Shown piece after piece: positions 1 to 6,595 of a stretch of 12,746 bases of DNA. Source of the stretch: DASZIT01 sp036264255 (GTDB lineage: Bacteria; Actinomycetota; Acidimicrobiia; Acidimicrobiales; RAAP-2). Position 1 is the first letter of the stretch. Each line of letters begins with the position of its first letter. The notes beneath the pieces are model-generated. The model made no database searches, had not been told where the DNA came from, and was given only the letters and a program-made list of their open reading frames with translations. The translations under genes and the position numbers were made by a program. The stretch is from the NCBI GenBank assembly GCA_036264255.1, contig DATARI010000041.1, positions 1 to 12,746 of the forward strand, written 5' to 3'.

Positions 1-1
1 G

Positions 2-235
2 ACGGTCGGCGACTGCTACGACAACGCCCCGATGGAGTCGTTCTGGGGATCGATGCAGATCGAGCTCCTGAATCGGCGGAAATGGCGGACCAAGATGGAG
101 CTCGGTCTGGCCATGGCCGATTACATAGAGCACTTCTATAATTCGGCCCGCCGACACAGCTCGCTCGGGTATCTCACCCCGAACGAATTCGAAGATTTAC
201 ACTCAACCACCACCCAGCAGGCCACTTTGTCTTAA
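2..235 (+). CDS. IS3-family transposase OrfB, C-terminal fragment (5' end outside window)
   Basis: This is the end of a DDE-type (rve) integrase domain of the kind that joins IS3 ends to target DNA. The frame is open from base 2 to the TAA at 233-235. It begins with GDCYDNAPMESFWG, the signature around the catalytic glutamate of IS3 OrfB; the Glu codon is at 35-37. The later HFYNSARRHSSLGYLTPNEFE stretch is the usual C-terminal IS3 motif. The two catalytic aspartates, and the OrfA and frameshift region, would lie upstream outside the window. The visible part has no internal stop, so the element may be intact. The ATG at 32 is internal and is not the gene start. Confidence 0.88.
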   Translation, partial: TVGDCYDNAPMESFWGSMQIELLNRRKWRTKMELGLAMADYIEHFYNSARRHSSLGYLTPNEFEDLHSTTTQQATLS

Positions 236-259
236 GAAGTGGTCCACTGGATGGGGTCA
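236..259 (+). repeat. Candidate right terminal inverted repeat of the IS3 element
   Basis: The bases directly after the transposase stop read, on the opposite strand, TGACCCCATCCAGTGGACCA and onward. They start with the TG typical of IS3-family ends. The partner repeat is outside the window, so the assignment rests on position and the TG/CA end only. Confidence 0.45.
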
Positions 260-267
260 AGCCCATT

Positions 268-343
268 TGGAGCGGACGACGGGATTCGAACCCGCGACCC
301 CAACCTTGGCAAGGTTGTGCTCTACCAACTGAGCCACGTCCGC
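268..343 (-). tRNA. tRNA-Gly (anticodon GCC), CCA encoded
   Basis: On the minus strand the sequence folds as a complete cloverleaf. The acceptor stem is GCGGACG/CGTCCGC (337-343 with 272-278). The D arm is GCTC/GAGC. The anticodon stem is CAACC/GGTTG around loop TTGCCAA, with GCC complementary to 308-310. The T arm is GCGGG/CCCGT around TTCGAAT. The discriminator is T, and the CCA tail is encoded at 268-270. GCC reads GGC/GGT glycine codons, the main glycine codons in a GC-rich genome. The 3' end lies only about 8 bases from the end of the IS3 element; the tRNA itself is complete. Confidence 0.96.
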
Positions 344-354
344 GTAAGGGACTC

Positions 355-360
355 ACTGTA
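355..360 (-). promoter_or_regulatory. Candidate -10 element of the tRNA-Gly promoter
   Basis: On the minus strand TACAGT lies 12 bases upstream of the mature tRNA 5' end (343), which would start transcription a few bases before the tRNA. No convincing -35 hexamer is visible at 16-18 bases. Confidence 0.4.
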
Positions 361-389
361 GCAGCCGCACCGGGCTGACCTGGGCCGAA

Positions 390-406
390 CGCCGTCGACG
401 ACGGCG
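390..406. terminator. Perfect 7-bp hairpin between the acyltransferase gene and tRNA-Gly
   Basis: CGCCGTC and GACGGCG (390-396 and 400-406) form a perfect stem with a 3-base loop. It lies just past the stop of the minus-strand acyltransferase gene and before the tRNA promoter, so it could end the dut-acyltransferase transcript. It has no following T-run, so the terminator role is inferred from position. The rest of 344-450 shows nothing gene-like. Confidence 0.4.
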
Positions 407-450
407 ACGAGAGGGGCCGGGAAGGAGGCCGGGACACTCAAACCCGTCGG

Positions 451-1974
451 CTATCGGGGCAGGTCAGAGTGCCACCATGGGACCCGTCGGCTCCGACGCT
501 TGGATTCCTTCACCAGGTCGCCGAGCGCGTCCACCATCCCGTTGGCGATGACCTCCACGTCGGGCACCAGATCCCAGCATGCCTGGACGCCGACGTACAT
601 GGTGCCGAGATAGGAGAACACCGTGACGTTGACCCCGACACCTTCGGCCACCGGACCGATCGGGTAGATGGCCACCATCCGGGCCCCGGCCATGTACAGG
701 GGCACGTCGGGGCCGGGAATGTTGGAGACGACCACATTGAACACCGGTCGCAGGTGGTCGAACAGCCGCAGGTTGGTCACCAGCCTCGACAGGCGGGTGG
801 ACACCATGGGAAAGATCGCCTGGGCCCAATTGGAGAACAATTCCGACCCGACCGTCTCCTGTTGCTCTTTGGCCTGCTGCATCCCGTCGGCGATGACCCC
901 GAGCCGGGCCACTGGGTCCTCCACGCCGGTGGCCAGCGACACCAACGTCGCCGACACCCGGTTGCCCAGCGTCCCCCGCTGCGATTCGGTCCGGACCGAG
1001 ATGGGGACCATGGCCACCAGTGAGCCCTCGAGGGTTTCACCCCGTCCGGAGAAGAACTCCCGCATGGCGCCGGACACCGAGGCCAGCACCACATCGTTGA
1101 CGGAGCCCCCCAACACCCCCCGGACCCGTCGGATGTCCTCCATCGGCATCTCCGCGAACGCCACCCGTCGGTGAGGGGAGATCGCCCGGTTGATCGAGGT
1201 CCGTGGCGCCTGGAACAGCAACGGCGGAGGCGTCCCTTCCCCCTCGCGGTTGCGACCGGTGAGGCTGCGGACCGTCCGGGCGGTGGCTCCGAGCGTCCGG
1301 GCCACCGAGTCGGTCTGGCCCGCCAACGAGCCCAGCGCGTCACGGAGCTGTTCGACACCTCCGGGCATCGGCTCGGGTGCCCATACCGCCGACCCTTCGT
1401 CCGGACCCGCCCCTCCCTCCTTAGGGAAGGGAGATCCCGAGTCCGGGTCTGGCTCATCGGGTCGGGCCTCGAGGTCGAAGAATGCTGCCATGATCTCAGC
1501 GCCGGACACCCCGTCGATGATGGCGTGGTGGATCTTCGTCACCAGCGCCACGTGGCCCTGATCGAGGCCCTCGACGACATGGAACTCCCACAGCGGGCGG
1601 TTCCGATCCAATGGGCGCTCCACGATGTCCCCCACCAAGGTGGCCAGCTCGCCATGCCCTCCGGGTTGGGGCAAGCTCAACCTTCGCACGTGGAAGTCGA
1701 TGTCGAAATCGGGGTCGTCCACCATGGTCGGGTGCTGGAGGCCGAACGGGACCTCGACCATCCGGCGCCGGAACGGCGGGACCCGCGACACCCGGGCCTC
1801 CACCATGTCCCGGATCTGGCGGAACCCCACCCCCCCGGGCACTCCGGTCGGGTCGAAGATCAGCACCCCGGCAATGTGCAGGTGGGTGGTGGGTGACTCG
1901 AAGGCGAGGAACGCCCCGTCGAGCCCCGTCAGGCGCTGGGTCCCGGGACTACCGGCCGGTCGATCCGAATCCAC
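451..1974 (-). CDS. Wax ester synthase/diacylglycerol acyltransferase family (WS/DGAT) O-acyltransferase
   Basis: A 507-residue protein with the hallmarks of bacterial WS/DGAT enzymes, which transfer acyl groups from acyl-CoA to fatty alcohols or diacylglycerol to make storage lipid, usually at the membrane or lipid-body surface. The N-terminus has the family's L-x-x-x-DGAFL-x-x-E pattern. PLDRNRPLWEFHVVEGL is at 121-137 and the active-site HHAIIDG at 149-155 (HHxxxDG). NDVVLA is at 293-298 and VVVSNIPGP at 414-422. Length is usual for the family. An acidic, proline-rich insertion (about 170-200) separates the two halves. The start is GTG at 1974, inside the end of dut (26-nt overlap), with a GGGG stretch upstream as a weak ribosome site, so translation probably depends on dut. 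Family and motif are clear. The substrate (wax ester, TAG or other) cannot be told from sequence. Confidence 0.92.
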   Translation of the reverse strand: MDSDRPAGSPGTQRLTGLDGAFLAFESPTTHLHIAGVLIFDPTGVPGGVGFRQIRDMVEARVSRVPPFRRRMVEVPFGLQHPTMVDDPDFDIDFHVRRLSLPQPGGHGELATLVGDIVERPLDRNRPLWEFHVVEGLDQGHVALVTKIHHAIIDGVSGAEIMAAFFDLEARPDEPDPDSGSPFPKEGGAGPDEGSAVWAPEPMPGGVEQLRDALGSLAGQTDSVARTLGATARTVRSLTGRNREGEGTPPPLLFQAPRTSINRAISPHRRVAFAEMPMEDIRRVRGVLGGSVNDVVLASVSGAMREFFSGRGETLEGSLVAMVPISVRTESQRGTLGNRVSATLVSLATGVEDPVARLGVIADGMQQAKEQQETVGSELFSNWAQAIFPMVSTRLSRLVTNLRLFDHLRPVFNVVVSNIPGPDVPLYMAGARMVAIYPIGPVAEGVGVNVTVFSYLGTMYVGVQACWDLVPDVEVIANGMVDALGDLVKESKRRSRRVPWWHSDLPR

Positions 1975-2452
1975 CCATGCCCCGCTGGCTCGACGGCAGC
2001 TCGTCGACCTCGGTGAAGACCCCCTCCGCCACCCGCTGGATCACCAGCTGGGCGATCCGGTCGCCCCGGTGGACCTCGTAGTCGGCCTCCGGGTCGGTGT
2101 TGATCAGCAGGACGGCGATCTCGTCCCGGTAGCCGGAGTCGATCAGCCCCGGGGTATTGAGGCAGGTCACCCCGTGCCGGAGGGCCAGCCCGCTCCGGGG
2201 CTGCACGAACCCGGCGTAGCCGGGCGGAAGGGCGAGGGCGATCCCGGTCGGCACCGCCGCCCGACCCCCGCCGGCGGCCAGGGTCACCCCCGACCGGGCC
2301 ACCAGGTCGGCACCGGCGTCCCCGTCCCGGGCATAGGTCAACAGGGGGAGGTCGGCATCCAGGAGCAGGACCGGCACCGGAACCGCCTCGTCGGCCACCC
2401 CGCTGGCCCCGCCGACCCCGTCGCCTGCCGTGCTCACCGTCAACGCCACCAC
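1949..2452 (-). CDS. dut: dUTP diphosphatase (dUTPase)
   Basis: Trimeric-type dUTPase, hydrolysing dUTP to dUMP and pyrophosphate to keep uracil out of DNA and feed dTMP synthesis. All five family motifs are present in order in the 167-residue product: DAGADL (45-50), PRSGLA (85-90), GLIDSGYRDEI (102-112), RGDRIAQL (129-136) and the Gly-rich C-terminal RGMGGFGSTG (157-166), which closes over the active site of a neighbouring subunit. Motif 3 has Leu and Ser where GTIDAGY is common, and keeps the catalytic Asp and Tyr. The first ~25 residues are not part of the conserved fold. The start is uncertain: GTG at 2452 or 2449 is very close to the GAGGGA site (2454-2459), and TTG at 2443 has more usual spacing. 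The gene is divergent from orn, and its end overlaps the start of the acyltransferase gene. Confidence 0.95.
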   Translation of the reverse strand: MVALTVSTAGDGVGGASGVADEAVPVPVLLLDADLPLLTYARDGDAGADLVARSGVTLAAGGGRAAVPTGIALALPPGYAGFVQPRSGLALRHGVTCLNTPGLIDSGYRDEIAVLLINTDPEADYEVHRGDRIAQLVIQRVAEGVFTEVDELPSSQRGMGGFGSTGR

Positions 2453-2453
2453 T

Positions 2454-2487
2454 TCCCTCGGTCCCGCATTTCCTGCTCCCGACGTTA
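2454..2487 (-). promoter_or_regulatory. dut promoter -10 and ribosome binding site
   Basis: On the minus strand TAACGT (2482-2487) is a plausible -10. It is followed by a short leader carrying GAGGGA (2454-2459) just before the GTG codons at 2452 and 2449. Unlike several neighbours, dut thus appears to have a leader with a Shine-Dalgarno site. No strong -35 is visible. Confidence 0.4.
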
Positions 2488-2528
2488 CCTTCCGGGGTCG
2501 GCTTGATTTTCCGTGATGGCCCGTCAGA

Positions 2529-2558
2529 TTGGGCCGCCGGCCAGCTACCCGGTAGCGT
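2529..2558 (+). promoter_or_regulatory. orn promoter, probably giving a leaderless transcript
   Basis: TTGGGC (2529-2534) and TAGCGT (2553-2558) are separated by 18 bases and lie 8 bases before the GTG at 2567. Transcription would start at or next to that codon. No Shine-Dalgarno sequence precedes it. Confidence 0.5.
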
Positions 2559-2566
2559 CACCCACC

Positions 2567-3184
2567 GTGCTCGTCTGGATGGACCTCGAAATGACCGGCC
2601 TGGACGTCGAGCACCACGTCATCGTCGAGATCGCCACCCTGGTGACCGACGACGACCTCCAACTGGTGGCCGAAGGCCCCGACCTTGTGATAGCCACCCC
2701 GGCCGAGGCCCTCGAGCAGATGGACGACTACGTCCGGGAGATGCACACTAAGAGCGGTCTGCTGGCGGAGATGGCCGCCTCCACCCTCAGCCTGGATGAA
2801 GCCGGCGCCGCCACCCTCGACTTCATCCGCCTCCACGTGCCCAAGCCCCGGACGGTGCCCCTGGCCGGCAACTCCATCGGGACCGACCGGCGGTTCCTGT
2901 GGGTCTACCTCCCGGAGATCGAGAACTACCTGCACTACCGGTCGGTCGACGTCTCCACCATCAAAGAGCTGGCCAGCCGCTGGTACCCGAAGGTCTTGGC
3001 TGCCGCACCCCCCAAGGCGGGGGGCCACCGGGCGATGGACGACATCCGTGAAAGTGTGGCCGAATTGGCCTATTACCGTACAAGTGTCTTCCGGGGGGAC
3101 TCGGGGGGAGGAACACCGGAGGGTGACCAGGTGGCCGAGGTGCCGCCCGAGCCCGACGGTCAACCGAGAGGGGAGCATCCATGA
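2567..3184 (+). CDS. orn: Oligoribonuclease
   Basis: DEDDh-family 3'-5' exoribonuclease that degrades the di- to pentanucleotides left by RNA decay, including pGpG from c-di-GMP breakdown. From GTG at 2567 (205 residues) the catalytic positions are D6 and E8 in WMDLEMTGLD, D107 in NSIGTDRRFL, and H154 with D159 in GGHRAMDDIRESVAELAYYR, a block shared with well-known Orn proteins. The frame is open further upstream to ATGs at 2513/2516, but those extra residues would overlap the promoter, and family members start right before this first motif. The last ~30 residues form an acidic, Gly/Pro-rich tail beyond the catalytic domain. The stop overlaps the next gene's ATG (ATGA), indicating translational coupling. 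Confidence 0.95.
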   Translation: MLVWMDLEMTGLDVEHHVIVEIATLVTDDDLQLVAEGPDLVIATPAEALEQMDDYVREMHTKSGLLAEMAASTLSLDEAGAATLDFIRLHVPKPRTVPLAGNSIGTDRRFLWVYLPEIENYLHYRSVDVSTIKELASRWYPKVLAAAPPKAGGHRAMDDIRESVAELAYYRTSVFRGDSGGGTPEGDQVAEVPPEPDGQPRGEHP

Positions 3185-5025
3185 CCGACACCGCCGAGGG
3201 CGCCGACACCATTGAGGCCACCGCCGCCGCTGCCGAGCCGGCCCCGCCCCCGACCCTGGCCGAGGCCACCGCCGCCCTCACCGCCCCCGGGCAGATGTTC
3301 GAGATGGAGGAACTGACCATCCGGGGCGTCCCCACCCGCACCTGGAAGAGCGCCCCGGCCACCCTCCGGTCGGTGCTCGAGCTGTCCTCCCTCCACGGGG
3401 ACAAGGACTTCCTGGTCTACGAGGACGAGCGGGTGAGCTTCGCCGAGCACTTCCGCATCGCCGCCTCGCTGGGGCACGCCCTGGCCGAGCGGTTCGGCAT
3501 CAAGAAGGGGGACCGGGTGGCCATCGCCATGCGGAACCTCCCCGAATGGGTCATGGCCTTCTGGGCGTCCATCTCGGTGGGGGCGGTGGTGGTCCCCATC
3601 AACGCCTGGTGGACCGGGCCGGAGCTGACCTACGGCCTGTTCGACTCCGGCAGCTCGGTGGTGTTCGTGGACGAGGAGCGGGAAGCCCGCATCCGTCCCC
3701 ACCTCGGCGAGCTCCCCGACCTCCGGGCGGTCATCGTGACCAGCGAGGAGCACCTCGAGACCGGCGGGCGGCGCACCCCGGTGGGATCGGTCGTCGAGCG
3801 AGACGGACTGGATCCGGTGCCGGTGGTTCCCTTCGCGGAGGCGGTGGGCACCCCGGTCGAAGGAGTCACCCTTCCGCCCGCCGACATCGACCCGGATGAC
3901 GACGCCACCATCTTCTACACCTCGGGCACCACCGGGCGGCCCAAGGGGGCGGTCGGCACCCACCGGAACAGCGCTTCGAACCTGATGAACCTGTTCTTCG
4001 TGGCCACGGTCGGCTCGGCCCGCCGCAGCGGCGGGGTCGACACCGAGCCGGGGACCCAGAACGCCAATTTGTTGTCGGTCCCCCTCTTCCATGCCACCGG
4101 TTGCCACGCCACCCTGGTGACCAACACCGCCGCCGGCGGGAAGCTGGTGATGATGCACCACTTCAACCCGGAGCGGGCCCTCGAGCTCATCGAGCGGGAA
4201 CGGATCACCATCTTCGGCGGGGTCCCGACCATGGTGATGCAGGTCATCGACTCGCCGGACTTCGCCAAGCGGGACGTCACCTCGGTCAAGTCGATCTCCT
4301 ACGGCGGCGCCCCCTGCCCGCCGGACCTGGTCCGGCGGATCACCGAGCACTTCCCGGCGGGGTCTCCGGGCAACGGCTACGGCCTCACCGAGACCTCGGC
4401 CATGACCACCATGAACAACGGCAACGACTACATCCGCAAGCCCACCAGCGTCGGGCCCCCGTCGCCGGTCTGCGACGTGGCGGTGGTGCCGGAGGACTAC
4501 GAGGGCGCCGAGCCGCCCGTCGGCCAATCGGTCGACCCCGAGCGCACCGGCGAGCTCTGGATCAAGGGTCCCAATGTGGTCCGGGGCTACTGGAACCGGC
4601 CGGAGGAGACCCAGGCGGCCTTCAGCCAGGGTTGGCTGCACACCGGGGACGTGGCCCGCATCGACGAGGAGGGGTTCGTCCATATCGTCGACCGGGCCAA
4701 GGACATGATCATCCGCGGTGGCGAGAACGTCTACTGCGTCGAGGTGGAGGCCGCCCTGTTCGAACACCCGGCGGTGTCCGACTGCGCGGTGATCGGGGTC
4801 CCCCACCCGGTGCTCGGGGAAGAGGTCGGCGCGGTCGTCGTCCTCCGACCGGGCGAGGACGTCGGGGCTGACGAGTTGGGCCGGTTCGTGAAGGAACGCC
4901 TGGCCGGCTTCAGCGTGCCGACCCGGTTCTGGTTCCGGGCTGAGCCGCTCCCCCGCAACCCGGCCGGCAAGGCGTTGAAGCGCGAGCTCCGCACCGAGCT
5001 GTTGGGCCCGTCTCCGGCGGGCTGA
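3181..5025 (+). CDS. AMP-dependent acyl-CoA synthetase/ligase (ANL superfamily)
   Basis: A 614-residue adenylate-forming enzyme that activates a carboxylic acid, most likely a fatty acid, to acyl-AMP and then acyl-CoA. Core motifs: A3 loop YTSGTTGRPKG (246-256), GNGYGLTET (397-405), the ATP-ribose-binding GWLHTGD (484-490), the hinge DRAKDMIIRGGENVY (504-518), and C-terminal PRNPAGKALKREL (591-603) with the catalytic Lys at 597. The first ~55 residues are an Ala/Pro/Glu-rich leader ahead of the usual N-terminal domain. The start is ATG at 3181, with AGGGGAG a few bases upstream and a 4-nt ATGA overlap with orn, so the two are co-translated. The nearby WS/DGAT gene suggests a lipid role, but the substrate is not determinable; other carboxylic acids remain possible. 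Confidence 0.93.
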   Translation: MTDTAEGADTIEATAAAAEPAPPPTLAEATAALTAPGQMFEMEELTIRGVPTRTWKSAPATLRSVLELSSLHGDKDFLVYEDERVSFAEHFRIAASLGHALAERFGIKKGDRVAIAMRNLPEWVMAFWASISVGAVVVPINAWWTGPELTYGLFDSGSSVVFVDEEREARIRPHLGELPDLRAVIVTSEEHLETGGRRTPVGSVVERDGLDPVPVVPFAEAVGTPVEGVTLPPADIDPDDDATIFYTSGTTGRPKGAVGTHRNSASNLMNLFFVATVGSARRSGGVDTEPGTQNANLLSVPLFHATGCHATLVTNTAAGGKLVMMHHFNPERALELIERERITIFGGVPTMVMQVIDSPDFAKRDVTSVKSISYGGAPCPPDLVRRITEHFPAGSPGNGYGLTETSAMTTMNNGNDYIRKPTSVGPPSPVCDVAVVPEDYEGAEPPVGQSVDPERTGELWIKGPNVVRGYWNRPEETQAAFSQGWLHTGDVARIDEEGFVHIVDRAKDMIIRGGENVYCVEVEAALFEHPAVSDCAVIGVPHPVLGEEVGAVVVLRPGEDVGADELGRFVKERLAGFSVPTRFWFRAEPLPRNPAGKALKRELRTELLGPSPAG

Positions 5026-5031
5026 TGCCCG

Positions 5032-5071
5032 GGGCACCCCGCGTCCTCGGCGGAGGGGCGGCGTGGTGCCC
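5032..5071 (+). terminator. Long hairpin after the acyl-CoA synthetase gene
   Basis: GGGCACCCCGC (5032-5042) pairs with GCGTGGTGCCC (5061-5071) with one mismatch, and a smaller CCTC/GAGG pairing lies inside. It begins 7 bases after the TGA. No U-run follows, so it is either an intrinsic terminator of the high-GC type or an RNA 3'-end stabiliser. Confidence 0.45.
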
Positions 5072-5110
5072 GTCCCCAGCCGCGAGCCCCCCTTCCCGAA
5101 TGGGGTGAGG

Positions 5111-5116
5111 CAAACT
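5111..5116 (+). promoter_or_regulatory. Candidate -10 of the DinB-like gene (leaderless)
   Basis: CAAACT ends 7 bases before the GTG at 5124, matching the -10 to start-codon distance seen at other genes here. No ribosome site and no clear -35 are visible, so this is the weakest of the set. Confidence 0.35.
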
Positions 5117-5123
5117 AGGCACG

Positions 5124-5630
5124 GTGAGAGTCGAACCCGATCCGGCCAGTTCTGAGCTGATCTCCCTGACGGAATACCTCGACTACCAGCGCCAGACCCT
5201 GCTGTCGAAAACTGACGGGCTGACCCGGGAGGAAATGGCCCTCGTCCACCCTCCGTCGACCCTCACCCTCGGGGGCCTCCTCTACCACCTGGCCCTGGTC
5301 GAGGAGGACTGGATGGAGGTGCGTTTTCTGGGTCTGCCCGTGCGCGAGCCTTGGATCGTCGACTGGGGGGCCGACCCCGACTGGGAGTTTCACACTGCCA
5401 CCAGCCTGCCGCCGGAGGAACTGCAGAGCCGGTATCGGGATGCCTGTGAGCGGAGCCGCCAGGTCGTCTCCCAGGCCGCCAGCCTGGATCAGCTGTCGGT
5501 GGTGCCGTTGCGCGACGGGCGTCACTTCTCGCTCCGATGGGTGCTGCTCCATCTCATCGAGGAGACGGCGCGTCACAACGGGCACGCCGACTTCCTGCGG
5601 GAGGCGATCGACGGCACGGTCGGCGACTAG
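5124..5630 (+). CDS. DinB-like four-helix protein (DUF664 type)
   Basis: A 168-residue protein of the DinB/YfiT superfamily, small cytoplasmic four-helix bundles that bind a metal through three histidines. Several actinobacterial members are thiol (mycothiol)-dependent transferases. Likely metal ligands are H55 (GGLLYHLALVEEDWM), H151 and H154, the latter two in LIEETARHNGHADFLREAIDG, which is diagnostic of the DUF664 branch. Trp-rich WGADPDWEF (81-89) is also typical. The GTG start at 5124 is chosen because the frame's conserved part begins soon after and a -10-like element sits 7 bases upstream. The gene stands alone between a hairpin and the promoter of the next gene. The substrate is unknown, and detoxification is only a family-level guess. 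Confidence 0.85.
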   Translation: MRVEPDPASSELISLTEYLDYQRQTLLSKTDGLTREEMALVHPPSTLTLGGLLYHLALVEEDWMEVRFLGLPVREPWIVDWGADPDWEFHTATSLPPEELQSRYRDACERSRQVVSQAASLDQLSVVPLRDGRHFSLRWVLLHLIEETARHNGHADFLREAIDGTVGD

Positions 5631-5666
5631 CCGAACCCGGAGTTCCACCTCTCTGGCTGGATTGTC

Positions 5667-5672
5667 TACCGT
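5667..5672 (+). promoter_or_regulatory. Candidate -10 of the PPOX-type gene (leaderless)
   Basis: TACCGT ends 6 bases before the ATG at 5679. TTCCAC (5643-5648), 18 bases upstream, is a possible weak -35. There is no ribosome site. Confidence 0.45.
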
Positions 5673-5678
5673 CTGAGC

Positions 5679-6083
5679 ATGGACGACTCGACGATGCGCC
5701 TCCGAGTGGAAACCGCCCGGGTCGGGCACCTGGCCACCGTCAGGGTCAACGGGCATCCCCACCTCGTCGCCTGTTGTTTCGTCCTGACCGGCGAGACCCT
5801 CTACTCGGCGGTCGATGCCAAACCCAAGTCCACCGTTGTGCTCCAGCGCCTCGACAACGTCGCGGCCCACCCCTCAGTCTCGCTGCTGGTCGACCATTAC
5901 GGAGAGGACTGGTCGGCACTGTGGTGGGTACGGGTCGACGGGAACGCCCGGATCATCACCTCGGGTCCCGAATTCGATCGGGCGCTGGTCGATCTGACCG
6001 CCAAGTACGAGCAATACAGGCGCCAGCCGCCCCCCGGCCCGGTGATCGCCATCGATGCGTTGGCCTGGCGGGCCTGGCCCTGA
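5679..6083 (+). CDS. PPOX-class, probable F420-dependent oxidoreductase (Rv0121-like)
   Basis: A 134-residue split-barrel flavin/F420-binding protein of the pyridoxamine 5'-phosphate oxidase-like fold. Features shared with the Rv0121 subfamily, as I remember it, are ARVGHLATVRVNGHPHLV near the N-terminus, LYSAVDAKPKST (41-52), LLVDHYGEDWSALWWVRVDGNARI (69-92), and the C-terminal GPVIAIDALAWRAWP. These proteins are predicted to use deazaflavin F420 rather than FMN; the substrate is unknown. The ATG at 5679 is supported by a -10 element at leaderless spacing. A second ATG at codon 6 is less likely. It is convergent with the next gene, 16 bases between stops. Confidence 0.85.
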   Translation: MDDSTMRLRVETARVGHLATVRVNGHPHLVACCFVLTGETLYSAVDAKPKSTVVLQRLDNVAAHPSVSLLVDHYGEDWSALWWVRVDGNARIITSGPEFDRALVDLTAKYEQYRRQPPPGPVIAIDALAWRAWP

Positions 6084-6099
6084 TCAGCCGGGGTCGGCG

Positions 6100-6468
6100 T
6101 TACTCGGCAGGTCGGAGGGCCAAGAAGTCCCCGCAGACGAAGACAAAGGCCAACACCGCGGCGGCGGCAGCGTCCCGCTTACCGATCGACCGGAAGCTGG
6201 CCACGCTGACCACCGTGTCGATCGAATCGCTGGCCAGCGTCATCGAGGTCCAGCGGCGGACGCCGCCGGTCTCGTTCGACCGTGCCGAAGTGACGGTGCC
6301 GAGGCCCAGCACCAGATCACGGATGCCGATGGTGCGCATCAGCAAGACCGAGGCGCCGGTCGGCTCCTCTCGGCCCGACAAGCGCATCGGCACTTGGGGC
6401 GCCACGATGAGCGCCGCCCCCACTGCGGTCCGGAGCCATCCCATGGTTTGGTGGCTGATCGGCCGCAC
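6100..6468 (-). CDS. Small multi-pass membrane protein, DUF4267-like
   Basis: A 122-residue hydrophobic protein with about four predicted membrane segments, near residues 10-25, 39-59, 76-92 and 99-118. The loop-helix LLMRTIGIRDLVLGLG (42-57), with an Arg-Asp pair, resembles the conserved part of DUF4267-type small integral membrane proteins of actinobacteria; that match is from memory and tentative. No enzymatic motif is seen. The GTG at 6468 is preferred over the ATG at codon 9 because TACGCT ends 6 bases upstream, as at other leaderless genes here. It is divergent from the small basic ORF and channel-like gene, with 127 bases between start codons, so it may share a control region with them. 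Confidence 0.6.
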   Translation of the reverse strand: MRPISHQTMGWLRTAVGAALIVAPQVPMRLSGREEPTGASVLLMRTIGIRDLVLGLGTVTSARSNETGGVRRWTSMTLASDSIDTVVSVASFRSIGKRDAAAAAVLAFVFVCGDFLALRPAE

Positions 6469-6474
6469 CCGGGC

Positions 6475-6480
6475 AGCGTA
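6475..6480 (-). promoter_or_regulatory. Candidate -10 of the small membrane protein gene (leaderless)
   Basis: TACGCT on the minus strand ends 6 bases before the GTG at 6468. No good -35 is apparent. The remaining intergenic sequence to 6584 shows no further recognisable element. Confidence 0.45.
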
Positions 6481-6583
6481 GCCAGGCCGGCCAGTTCCCG
6501 CCCGGGGCCGACCGGCGCGCCGTCCGTCGGCGGGAAACGACCCGTAACCTGCGGGAACTCAGCAAGGGGTCGGCCGGCCGGGG

Positions 6584-6589
6584 AATAAT
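6584..6589 (+). promoter_or_regulatory. Candidate -10 for the small basic ORF and channel-like gene
   Basis: AATAAT differs from TATAAT at one position and stands out in very GC-rich DNA. It ends 6 bases before the ATG at 6596, the same distance as for the genes starting at 5679 and 6468. There is no convincing -35. Confidence 0.5.
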
Positions 6590-6595
6590 GGATCG

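Larger units (their letters stand above)
1..259 (+). mobile_element. Right end of an IS3-family insertion sequence (truncated by window edge)
   Basis: The segment carries the 3' end of an IS3-family transposase ORF followed by about 24 noncoding bases that look like the terminal inverted repeat and end in TCA. The left end lies outside the window, so neither the matching repeat nor a target duplication can be checked. The right boundary is placed at 259 because IS3 elements normally end in CA. A boundary near 265 (GCCCA) is also possible. The element stops a few bases before the CCA end of the tRNA-Gly gene. Confidence 0.7.

Noticed and set aside
174..437. 87-codon minus-strand ORF over the tRNA-Gly
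   Set aside because: It runs through a complete tRNA gene and the IS end, and shows no protein-like features.
1625..2506. Long plus-strand ORF opposite the acyltransferase gene and dut
   Set aside because: It crosses two recognised minus-strand genes and shows no family motif.
2513..2566. Upstream in-frame ATG start for orn
   Set aside because: It would add 18 residues not found in the family and place the start inside the probable promoter. The GTG at 2567 fits both the protein and the -10 spacing.
3160..5037. 625-codon minus-strand ORF opposite the acyl-CoA synthetase gene
   Set aside because: Its composition (runs of Gly, Arg, His, Asp, Val) is typical of antisense frames in GC-rich genes. 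The plus strand encodes all ANL motifs in order.
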